A stretch of DNA of 53,735 nt from DASTHS01 sp035718085 (GTDB taxonomy: Bacteria > Actinomycetota > Acidimicrobiia > Acidimicrobiales > Palsa-688): positions 1 to 53,735 of the forward strand of contig DASTHS010000199.1 in NCBI GenBank assembly GCA_035718085.1. The letters are read 5' to 3'. Under the pieces are notes generated by a model. The model had not been told where the DNA came from. It searched no databases and worked only from the letters and a program-made list of their open reading frames with translations. Of this stretch, positions 1 to 6,993 are shown in pieces. The first letter of the stretch is position 1. Every line of letters starts with the position of its first letter. The position numbers and the translations under genes were made by a program.

Positions 1-504
1 GCCAGCAAGCCCACCAGCGCAACCAGCAAGCCCGCCGCTGCCGGTGGCGGCGGCAAGGCCGACCCGGCGACGCCCGCGCGCGCCTCGGCCAAGAAGTCGG
101 CCGCCCAGGCACCCGCGCCGGCCGCCGGCGCGTCCGGCGACTTCCTCGACCGCCAGCGCGCCCTCCTGCTCGACGAGCGCGCCACCTATGTGCGCCAGGC
201 CGACGAGCTCAAGGCCCAGGCCGACTCACTCGCCCTCGAGCACGAGCCAGGTGACGTGCAGTTCGACGAGGAGGGCGGTGAGGGCGGCACCGCGAACATC
301 GACCGCGAGCTCGACATCATGCTCTCCAGCCAGGCCCGTGCCGCGGTCGAAGAGATCGACCGGGCGCTCGCCAAGATCGACGCCGGCACCTACGGCCGCT
401 GCGAGCGCTGCGGCACGGAGATCCCCGAGGCCCGCCTCGAGGCCCTGCCGCACGCCTCGCTGTGCGTGTCCTGCAAGAGCGGCGGCCTGTCGTCTCGACG
501 CTGA
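1..504 (+). CDS. TraR/DksA-type C4 zinc-finger protein (5' end cut off)
   Basis: The reading frame is open from the first base, so the start lies outside the window. The visible 167 residues begin with an Ala/Lys/Pro-rich, low-complexity tail (about 45 residues). A helical stretch follows, then a C-terminal zinc finger with CERC and CVSC pairs 17 residues apart, the DksA/TraR pattern. Proteins of this family bind the RNA polymerase secondary channel or act as general stress regulators; which applies here cannot be told. The acidic loop-tip residues of true DksA are not obvious, so I call only the family. The basic tail is common in actinobacterial members. It ends 17 bp before the most likely lspA start, so co-transcription with lspA and rluD is likely. 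Confidence 0.85.
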   Translation, partial: ASKPTSATSKPAAAGGGGKADPATPARASAKKSAAQAPAPAAGASGDFLDRQRALLLDERATYVRQADELKAQADSLALEHEPGDVQFDEEGGEGGTANIDRELDIMLSSQARAAVEEIDRALAKIDAGTYGRCERCGTEIPEARLEALPHASLCVSCKSGGLSSRR

Positions 505-521
505 CCGCGCCCGACCACCCG

Positions 522-1034
522 GTGCGACGGCGGGCCGGGCTGGTGGTGGCCGTCGCCGCCGCCGCCGCCGGGCTCGACCAGGTGACCAAGACGGTCGCCA
601 TCTCCACCCTGGCTCGCGGTGGGGTGCTCGACTGCGCTGCCCCCGACGCGCCGCCCCGCCACGCCATCTGGACGCTCTGGTGGGTGCTCACCTGCAACAG
701 CGGCGCCGCCTTCGGCCTCGGCCGGGGGGTCACGCCGGTGGTCGAGGTGGTCGTGGTGGGGCTGGTGGCCGCCCTGGTCGTCTCCGGGCGGCGGGCGACG
801 GGCCGCCTGCAGGCGGTCGGCACCGGGCTGCTGCTCGGCGGGGCGGTGGGCAACCTGGTCGACCGCGTCGCCCGCGGCAACGGCGGTGCGGTCATCGACT
901 TCATCGACGCCGTGCGCGTCGGTGCCCACGACCGCTGGCCGGTGTTCAACGTCGCCGACGCCTGCATCGTCTGCGGCGCCGCCGCCCTGGCCGTCGGGTG
1001 GGGGCGTCGCCCCGACGCGGGTGCCCGTGGCTGA
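522..1034 (+). CDS. lspA: Lipoprotein signal peptidase (signal peptidase II)
   Basis: This membrane aspartyl protease cuts the signal peptide from prolipoproteins after the lipobox cysteine is lipidated. With the GTG at 522 it has 170 residues. A short basic N-terminus and first membrane helix end in a DQxxK motif (D19). Then come CNSGAAFG, GNLVDR with catalytic D114, and FNVAD with catalytic D146: all family motifs are intact, with about four hydrophobic segments. The frame is open back to a GTG at 462, but that would overlap the zinc-finger gene by 43 nt in a stretch constrained by that gene, so I prefer 522. Neither start has a clear ribosome site. Its 3' end overlaps the start of the pseudouridine synthase gene. 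Likely substrates include the two binding lipoproteins in this window. Confidence 0.93.
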   Translation: MRRRAGLVVAVAAAAAGLDQVTKTVAISTLARGGVLDCAAPDAPPRHAIWTLWWVLTCNSGAAFGLGRGVTPVVEVVVVGLVAALVVSGRRATGRLQAVGTGLLLGGAVGNLVDRVARGNGGAVIDFIDAVRVGAHDRWPVFNVADACIVCGAAALAVGWGRRPDAGARG

Positions 1035-1971
1035 GCTGCGCGAGGCGGTGCCGGGCCCGCTCGACGGCGAACGCCTCGACCGTGTCGTCGCCATGCTCAT
1101 CGACCGGCCCCGCGCCGCCGTCGACGCCCTCCTCGCCGCCGGGGCGGTGCGCCTCGGGGCCACGGTGGTCACCAAGGGCAGCCGCAAGGTGCGTGCCGGT
1201 GAGCGGCTGACGGTCGACCTGCCCGACCCCGGGATCGACCCCGCCCGCCTCGCCGACCCCGACGTGCAGGTGCCGGTCGTGCACGTCGACGACGCGGTCG
1301 TCGTGGTCGACAAGCCGGCCGGCATGGTGGTGCACCCCGGCGCCGGCCACGCCCGCGGCACCCTCGTGCAAGGCCTGCTCGCCCGGTACCCCGACCTGGC
1401 CGCGCTGGCCACCCCGGGCGCCGAGGTGCGCCCCGGGGTGGTGCAGCGCCTCGACCGCGGCACCTCCGGGCTGTTGGTGGTCGCCCGCACCGTGGCCGCC
1501 CGCGACGACCTCGTCGACCAGCTGGCCGGCCGCGAGGTCGAGCGGCGCTACCTGGCGCTGCTCGCCGGCGAGGTGGAGGCCGACGAGGGGGTGGTCGACG
1601 CGCCGCTCGGCCGCTCGACGCGCACCGCCACGTTGATGGCGGTGCGGGCCGACGGCCGCCCGGCGCGCACCCGCTACCGGGTGCTCCAGCGCCTCGAGGG
1701 CGCCACCTTCGTCGAGGCGCGCCTCGAGACCGGCCGCACCCACCAGATCAGGGTGCATGCCCGGGCCATCGGTCACCCCGTGATCGGCGACCTGCGCTAC
1801 GGGGGGCCGCCGGCGACCCGCCTGGCGCCCGACCGGCCGTTCCTCCATGCCGCCGTGCTCGGCTTCCGCCACCCGGCCACCGGCGCCCAGGTGCGGTTCG
1901 AATCACCCCTTCCGGACGATCTCACCGGCGAGCTGGCGGCATGGCGCAACCCGGGGGGCGGCGGGGCCTAG
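1021..1971 (+). CDS. RluD-family 23S rRNA pseudouridine synthase
   Basis: A 316-residue RluA/RluD-family enzyme that isomerises uridines in RNA, probably in the large ribosomal subunit. Residues about 10-65 form an S4 RNA-binding domain (ERLDRVVAMLI onward). The catalytic domain carries RLDRGTSGLLVV with catalytic Asp145, and the later ARLETGRTHQIRVH motif. The residue before RLD is Gln where most relatives have His. The GTG at 1021 lies inside the lspA end (14-nt overlap); a GTG at 1027 is equally possible. The lspA-rluD order is also seen in mycobacteria (Rv1539-Rv1540). The exact modified uridines cannot be predicted from sequence. Confidence 0.9.
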   Translation: MPVAELREAVPGPLDGERLDRVVAMLIDRPRAAVDALLAAGAVRLGATVVTKGSRKVRAGERLTVDLPDPGIDPARLADPDVQVPVVHVDDAVVVVDKPAGMVVHPGAGHARGTLVQGLLARYPDLAALATPGAEVRPGVVQRLDRGTSGLLVVARTVAARDDLVDQLAGREVERRYLALLAGEVEADEGVVDAPLGRSTRTATLMAVRADGRPARTRYRVLQRLEGATFVEARLETGRTHQIRVHARAIGHPVIGDLRYGGPPATRLAPDRPFLHAAVLGFRHPATGAQVRFESPLPDDLTGELAAWRNPGGGGA

Positions 1972-1974
1972 TGT
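1969..1974 (+). promoter_or_regulatory. Possible -10 element (TAGTGT) for the first ABC importer
   Basis: TAGTGT fits the actinobacterial TANNNT -10 pattern and includes the stop codon of the preceding gene. It lies 38 nt before the lipoprotein start. No convincing -35 box is visible, so this is a weak call. Confidence 0.3.
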
Positions 1975-2012
1975 CTGCGCACCAAAGGCAGCGAGGAAAG
2001 GTTTCCCACCAC

Positions 2013-3215
2013 ATGGCAAGGTCACACGCGAAGGCGATGCAAGCAGCGGCAGTTCTCGGGGTTGCGGTCCTGGGACTGGGCGCCTGCGGCAGCTCGAAGA
2101 GCTCGACGAGCAGTGGCACGTCCGGCTCGTCGGGCAGCTCGGGGGGCAGCGCCAGCGCCGTGAAGATCGGCTTCTTCGGTGCCCTGTCGGGCGACAACCA
2201 GGCGCTCGGCCAGCACATCCTCGACGGCGAGAAGCTCGCCGTGCAGCAGTACATGGCCGCCAGCCCGAAGGTGGCGGTCACCATCGACCCGTTCGACAGC
2301 CAGGGCGACCCGGCGCAGGCGAACAACGGCGCCCAGAAGCTGATCGGCGACCACATCGTGGCCCTGCTCGGCCCCGCGTTCTCCGGCGAGTCGAAGGCGG
2401 CCAACCCGCAGTTCGCCGCCGCCCAGATCCCCCACGTCACCGCGTCGGCGACCAACGTGGCCCTCGCCCAGTCGGGTGACAACTACTTCTTCCGGGCGCT
2501 GGCCGACGACGGCCAACAGGGCCCCGCCGACGCCGACTACCTGGCGAAGACCGTCGGAGCCAAGACCGTCGCCGTCATCGACGACAACAGCTCCTACGGC
2601 CTCGGCCTGGCCGACGCCGTGCGGGCCGAGCTGAAGACCGACGGGGCGACCGACGCCGTCGACGACCACGTCGACCCGAAGGGCCAGGACTACAGCTCCA
2701 CGGTCAACAAGATCGTCGCCGCCCACCCGGCGGCGGTGTTCTACGGCGGCTACTACGACGCCGCCGGCCGCCTGATCAACCAGCTGAAGTCGAAGGGCTT
2801 CACCGGCACCTTCATGTCGGGTGACGGGTCGGAGGACCCGAACTTCATCACCGACGCCGGGGGTGCCCCCGCCGAGGGCGCGCTGCTCAGCTCGCCGGGG
2901 GCGGACGTGACCACCCAGCCGAACGGGGCCGCCTTCACCGCCGCCTACACCAAGGCGTTCGGGCAGGGACCGGAGATCTACTCCGCCGAGGCCTACGACG
3001 CCACCAACTTCATCCTGGCGGCGATCAAGGCCGGGAACACCACCGGCCCGGCCATCAACACCTACCTGCACAACAACACCTACCAGGGCATCACCAAGAC
3101 CCTGAAGTTCCAGGCCAACGGCAACGTGACCAGCGCTTCGATCTACATCTACAAGGTGGAGAACGGCAAGATCGTCGAGATCGGCACGGCCAACGGCGGC
3201 GGCTCCAACAGCTAG
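2013..3215 (+). CDS. Branched-chain-amino-acid-type ABC importer, substrate-binding lipoprotein
   Basis: A 400-residue periplasmic-binding-fold protein of the Leu/Ile/Val-binding class (peripla_BP_6). The N-terminus is a lipoprotein signal peptide with lipobox LGAC (C25), followed by a Ser/Gly/Thr linker to about residue 50. The mature part starts VKIGFFGALSGDNQALGQ, typical of the family. The ATG at 2013 has GAGGAAAG 12 nt upstream. It leads a five-gene transport operon and is separated from the permease gene by a strong hairpin, which would allow more binding protein than membrane parts. The family also binds amides, urea and aromatic acids, so the ligand is not certain. LspA, encoded upstream, would process it. 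Confidence 0.92.
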   Translation: MARSHAKAMQAAAVLGVAVLGLGACGSSKSSTSSGTSGSSGSSGGSASAVKIGFFGALSGDNQALGQHILDGEKLAVQQYMAASPKVAVTIDPFDSQGDPAQANNGAQKLIGDHIVALLGPAFSGESKAANPQFAAAQIPHVTASATNVALAQSGDNYFFRALADDGQQGPADADYLAKTVGAKTVAVIDDNSSYGLGLADAVRAELKTDGATDAVDDHVDPKGQDYSSTVNKIVAAHPAAVFYGGYYDAAGRLINQLKSKGFTGTFMSGDGSEDPNFITDAGGAPAEGALLSSPGADVTTQPNGAAFTAAYTKAFGQGPEIYSAEAYDATNFILAAIKAGNTTGPAINTYLHNNTYQGITKTLKFQANGNVTSASIYIYKVENGKIVEIGTANGGGSNS

Positions 3216-3227
3216 CAGGCGCGCAGC

Positions 3228-3259
3228 GCCCCGCGACCGGCGGCGGCCGGTCGCGGGGC
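3228..3259 (+). terminator. Strong hairpin between binding-protein and permease genes
   Basis: The arms 3228-3240 and 3247-3259 are perfect 13-bp inverted repeats (GCCCCGCGACCGG and its complement) around a 6-nt loop. The hairpin starts 12 nt after the stop codon. No T-run follows, so it could be a partial terminator or a 3' stabiliser of the binding-protein mRNA, a usual arrangement in ABC importer operons. Confidence 0.75.
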
Positions 3260-3281
3260 AGCGGCGCTCGGAGGGGTCCAC

Positions 3282-4223
3282 TTGCACCTGCACGACTTCG
3301 TCACGCAGTTCTGGCCGTCGACGGTCGACGGGCTGACACTCGGCGCGATCTACGCCCTGTTCGCCCTCGGCTACACGCTGGTCTACGGCGTGCTCAAGCT
3401 CATCAACTTCGCCCACAGCGAGGTCTTCATGGTCGGCACCATGGCGGCCATGTGGGTGCTGCACCTGACGGGGGCGACCGATGGTGAGGTCGGCCTCACC
3501 CTGGTCGGCGCCCTGCTGCTCGCCGCGGCGGTCGCCATGGCCGGCTCAGCAGCGACCGCGCTCACCCTCGAGCGTGTCGCCTACCGGCCGCTGCGGCGGC
3601 GTGGCGCCAGCCGCCTCGCGGCGCTGATCTCCGCGATCGGCGCGTCGTTCGTGCTGCAGCAGACCTTCGAGGACTTCTACTCCAACCAGTACTCCGCCGT
3701 GCCCCGGGTGCTCGCCCAGCACGTGCTGTTCCACATCGGGGCCGGGCAGGTCACCAACATCGTCGTGCTGATCATCGTGGCCGCCGCGGTCATGATGGTC
3801 GCCCTCGAGCGCACGGTGGCGTTGACCAAGCTGGGCCGCGGCATCCGCGCCGTGGCCCAGGACCCGGAGACGGCGACGCTGATGGGCGTCAACATCGACC
3901 GCACCATCATGGTCACGTTCCTCCTCGGCGGCCTCATGGCCGGCGTCGCCGCCGTGCTCTGGGACGTGCGCTTCGCCCAGACCCGCTTCGACATCGGTTT
4001 CTTGCCGGGCATCAAGGCGTTCACCGCCGCCGTGCTCGGCGGCATCGGCAACATCCGTGGCGCGCTGCTCGGCGGGATCATCATCGGCCTGCTCGAGCTC
4101 TACGGCGCCAGCCTGTTCGGCTCGCAGTGGCGCGACACCACGGTGTTCGTCGTGCTCGTCGCCGTGCTGCTGTTCCGGCCCACCGGGCTGCTCGGCGAGT
4201 CGCTGTCGAGGGCGCGCGCATGA
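3282..4223 (+). CDS. ABC importer permease, LivH type
   Basis: A 313-residue inner-membrane permease of the LivH family with about eight to nine hydrophobic helices. The N-terminal GAIYALFALGYTLVYGVLK segment, INFAHSEVFMVG and the RAVAQDPETATLMGVNIDR coupling loop are characteristic. It pairs with the LivM-type protein to make the channel. It starts at TTG 3282, with GGAGGGG 5 nt upstream; no ATG or GTG sits as well. Its stop overlaps the next start in an ATGA junction, so the two permeases are translationally coupled. Confidence 0.92.
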   Translation: MHLHDFVTQFWPSTVDGLTLGAIYALFALGYTLVYGVLKLINFAHSEVFMVGTMAAMWVLHLTGATDGEVGLTLVGALLLAAAVAMAGSAATALTLERVAYRPLRRRGASRLAALISAIGASFVLQQTFEDFYSNQYSAVPRVLAQHVLFHIGAGQVTNIVVLIIVAAAVMMVALERTVALTKLGRGIRAVAQDPETATLMGVNIDRTIMVTFLLGGLMAGVAAVLWDVRFAQTRFDIGFLPGIKAFTAAVLGGIGNIRGALLGGIIIGLLELYGASLFGSQWRDTTVFVVLVAVLLFRPTGLLGESLSRARA

Positions 4224-5326
4224 CCGCGGTGCTGCGCAGCGCCGGCCGGGCGGCCGGCACCGGCGCCGACAACCTCGGCGCCGCCTACCGCCGGCTGCCC
4301 CTGCCCGGCCGGCTGCTGCTCGTCGCCCTGGCCTACGTGGTGCTGGCCTTCGGCCTGCCCACCACGGCGGTGGCCCACGTGATGGCGCCGAACAGCTCGT
4401 GGCCCCTGGTGCTGTTCTTCCCGATCGGCGGCTACGTGCTGCTGTCGCTCGGCCTCAACGTGGTGGTCGGTGAGGCGGGCATGCTCGACCTCGGCTACGT
4501 CGCCTTCTACGCCGTCGGCGCGTACACGATGGCCGAGCTGGCGACCAAGCACCACTGGGACTTCTGGCTGGTGCTGCCGGTCGGGTTGGTGCTGGCGGCC
4601 ATCTCCGGGCTGGTGCTCGGCGCCCCCACCCTGCGCCTCCGCGGCGACTACCTGGCGATCGTCACCCTGGGCTTCGGCCAGATCATCGACCAGGCGGTCA
4701 ACAACGTCGGCTGGACCGGCGGCCCGCAGGGCATCACCGCCATCCCGCACCCGCCGTCGGTCGGGTCGGTGTCGGCCCTCAACTACGGCTTCGGTCACGA
4801 CCGCTCCTACTACTACCTGATCCTGGCGGCGATCTTCCTCGTCGTGTTCGCCATCGGGCGCCTCAAGCGGTCGCGCATCGGCCGCGGGTGGGTGGCCATC
4901 CGCGAGGACGAGGACGCCGCCGAGCTGATGGGGGTGCCGACCTACCGGTTCCGGTTGTGGGCGTTCGCCATCGGCGCGTCCGTGGGCGGGTTCACGGGGG
5001 TGTTCTACGCCGCCCAGGCGACCTTCATCGACCCCGGCCAGTTCACCTACGCCATCTCCGTGCTGATCCTGGTGTGCGTCGTGCTGGGCGGGTCGGGCAA
5101 CACCGTCGGGGTCATCTTGGGCGCCTTCGTGGTCGCCTGGCTCCCCGAGCGGTTCCGCCAGTTCGACAAGTACCGCATCCTCGTGTTCGGCATCGCCCTG
5201 ATCGCCCTGATGATCTTCCGGCCGGAGGGCCTCATCCCGAGCCGCCGTCGCCGGGCCGAGCAGCGCGACGTGCTCGTCGGCGGCGGCATGGGCGCCCCGC
5301 TGGTACCCCCGGAGGACGAGCCGTGA
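4220..5326 (+). CDS. ABC importer permease, LivM type
   Basis: A 368-residue membrane permease of the LivM family. A 30-residue N-terminal extension precedes the first helix. Family hallmarks include GEAGMLDLGYVAFYAVGAY, the GAPTLRLRGDYLAIVTLGFGQ segment and the coupling loop with AIREDEDAAELMGV. It ends with a basic cytoplasmic tail. It starts at ATG 4220 (ATGA overlap with the LivH-type gene) and stops in a GTGA overlap with the LivG-type gene. These 4-nt overlaps indicate one transcript and balanced subunit production. Confidence 0.92.
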   Translation: MTAVLRSAGRAAGTGADNLGAAYRRLPLPGRLLLVALAYVVLAFGLPTTAVAHVMAPNSSWPLVLFFPIGGYVLLSLGLNVVVGEAGMLDLGYVAFYAVGAYTMAELATKHHWDFWLVLPVGLVLAAISGLVLGAPTLRLRGDYLAIVTLGFGQIIDQAVNNVGWTGGPQGITAIPHPPSVGSVSALNYGFGHDRSYYYLILAAIFLVVFAIGRLKRSRIGRGWVAIREDEDAAELMGVPTYRFRLWAFAIGASVGGFTGVFYAAQATFIDPGQFTYAISVLILVCVVLGGSGNTVGVILGAFVVAWLPERFRQFDKYRILVFGIALIALMIFRPEGLIPSRRRRAEQRDVLVGGGMGAPLVPPEDEP

Positions 5327-6255
5327 GCGACCCCGTGCTGTCACCCACCCGTCCCGACACCGGGGGCCCGGGGGTCGCGCCGACCGTCGCCCGCGGCGAG
5401 CCCTTGCTCGAGCTGCAGGAGCTGACGGTCCGCTTCGGGGGGGTCGTCGCCATCAACGGCCTCGACCTCACCGTGCGGGCGGGCGAGATCTTCGCCCTGA
5501 TCGGCCCGAACGGCGCCGGCAAGACCTCGACGTTCAACGTCATCACCGGCGTCTACCAGCCGTCGTCGGGGCAGGTCAGGGTGGCCGGTGAGCGGGTCAA
5601 CGGCCGCAAGCCCCACGCCATCACCCGCTTCGGGGTGGCCCGCACCTTCCAGAACATCCGGCTGTTCCCCGAGATGACGGCGCTGGAGAACGTGATGGTG
5701 GGCGCCGACGCCCGCCACCGCACCGGCATCGCCGGCGCGCTGTTCGGCTCGCCCCGCCATCGTCGCGAGCAGCGCGAGGGTGAGGCCACCGCCCGCGAGC
5801 TGCTGCAGTTCTGTGGGGTGGCGGCCGACCCCGGCGACACCGCCCGGCACCTGAGCTACGGCGACCAGCGCCGCCTGGAGATCGCCCGCGCCCTGGCGAC
5901 CTCGCCGCAGCTGCTGCTGCTCGACGAGCCGGCCGCGGGCATGAACCCGGCCGAGAAGCTGTCGTTGCAGACCCTGATCCGGGCGATCCGGGACCGGGGC
6001 ACCACCGTGCTGCTGATCGAGCACGACATGGGGCTGGTCATGGGCATGTCCGACCGGGTGGCGGTGCTCGACTTCGGTCGCAAGATCGCCGACGGCCTGC
6101 CAGCCGACGTGCAGCGCGACCCCAGGGTGGTGGAGGCCTACCTCGGCGCCGAGGTGGCGGGCACCGAGGCGGAGCCCAACTCCGACCCAGAGTCCGGCCC
6201 CGACCCCGGCCCCACGGCGGGCCCCGCCGGCCCAGCGACGACCCGGGAGGGGTGA
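5323..6255 (+). CDS. ABC importer ATPase, LivG type
   Basis: A 310-residue cytoplasmic ATPase. Walker A GPNGAGKT begins at residue 61. The Q-loop is in the ARTFQNIRLFPEMT segment, and the signature position reads LSYGDQRR, the usual LivG variant. Walker B is LLLLDEPAAGMNP, and the H-loop is in LLIEHDMGLVMGM. The first about 20 residues and the last about 30 (rich in Pro, Gly and acidic residues) are extra to the family core. It starts at GTG 5323, overlapping the permease stop. It would form a heterodimer with the LivF-type ATPase encoded 3 nt downstream. Confidence 0.93.
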   Translation: MSDPVLSPTRPDTGGPGVAPTVARGEPLLELQELTVRFGGVVAINGLDLTVRAGEIFALIGPNGAGKTSTFNVITGVYQPSSGQVRVAGERVNGRKPHAITRFGVARTFQNIRLFPEMTALENVMVGADARHRTGIAGALFGSPRHRREQREGEATARELLQFCGVAADPGDTARHLSYGDQRRLEIARALATSPQLLLLDEPAAGMNPAEKLSLQTLIRAIRDRGTTVLLIEHDMGLVMGMSDRVAVLDFGRKIADGLPADVQRDPRVVEAYLGAEVAGTEAEPNSDPESGPDPGPTAGPAGPATTREG

Positions 6256-6258
6256 GCG

Positions 6259-6969
6259 GTGCTGCTCGAGCTTGACGACGTCCGGGTGGCCTACGGCGAG
6301 ATCGAGGCCCTCAAGGGGGTCACCCTCGGCGTCGACGCCGGCGAGATCGTGGCGTTGATCGGCGCCAACGGCGCCGGCAAGACCACCACGCTCAAGACCA
6401 TCTCGGGGGTGCGCCCGGTGCGCCGAGGGGCGGTGCGCCTCGACGGGCGCGACATCACCGGCCTGGCCGGCCACAAGCGGGTGGCCCTCGGTCTGTGCCA
6501 GGCCCCCGAGGGGCGGGGGATCTTCCCCGGGATGACCGTGGTCGAGAACCTCGAGATGGGCGCCTACAACCGGCGCGGCCGCCTCGACGACGACTTCGAG
6601 CGCGTCTACGGGCTGTTCCCCCGCCTCGCCGAGCGGCGCAGCCAGGCCGGCGGCACCCTCTCGGGGGGCGAGCAGCAGATGCTCGCCATCGGCCGGGCGT
6701 TGATGGCCCGCCCCACGGTGCTGCTCCTCGACGAGCCCAGCATGGGGCTGGCCCCCATGTTCGTCACCCAGATCTTCGCGATCATCAAGGAGATCAACGC
6801 CCAGGGCACCACGGTGCTGCTGGTGGAGCAGAACGCCGTGCAGGCCCTCGGCCTGGCGCACCGGGCCTACGTGCTGGAGCTCGGGCGCATCGTCCGCTCC
6901 GCCCCGGCGGCCGAGCTGCTCAACGACGAGTCGGTGCGCGCCGCCTATCTGGGCACCGCCCCGGCCTGA
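6259..6969 (+). CDS. ABC importer ATPase, LivF type
   Basis: A 236-residue ATPase of the LivF family and last gene of the operon. It shows Walker A GANGAGKT, the LivF-typical LCQAPEGRGIFPGMTV region, signature LSGGEQQML, Walker B VLLLDEPSMGLAP and the H-loop in LLVEQNAVQAL. It starts at GTG 6259, with GGGAGGGG just upstream inside the end of the LivG-type gene. It faces the convergent Pat-type gene 24 bp away. That gap is nearly pure G+C and shows no clean terminator. Confidence 0.93.
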   Translation: MLLELDDVRVAYGEIEALKGVTLGVDAGEIVALIGANGAGKTTTLKTISGVRPVRRGAVRLDGRDITGLAGHKRVALGLCQAPEGRGIFPGMTVVENLEMGAYNRRGRLDDDFERVYGLFPRLAERRSQAGGTLSGGEQQMLAIGRALMARPTVLLLDEPSMGLAPMFVTQIFAIIKEINAQGTTVLLVEQNAVQALGLAHRAYVLELGRIVRSAPAAELLNDESVRAAYLGTAPA

Positions 6970-6993
6970 GCCGGCCCCGGGCCCCGGTCCGGG

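Noticed and set aside
6970..6993. G+C-only gap between the LivF-type and Pat-type genes as a terminator
   Set aside because: Several partial repeats of CCCCGGG, but no clean stem with a usable loop.
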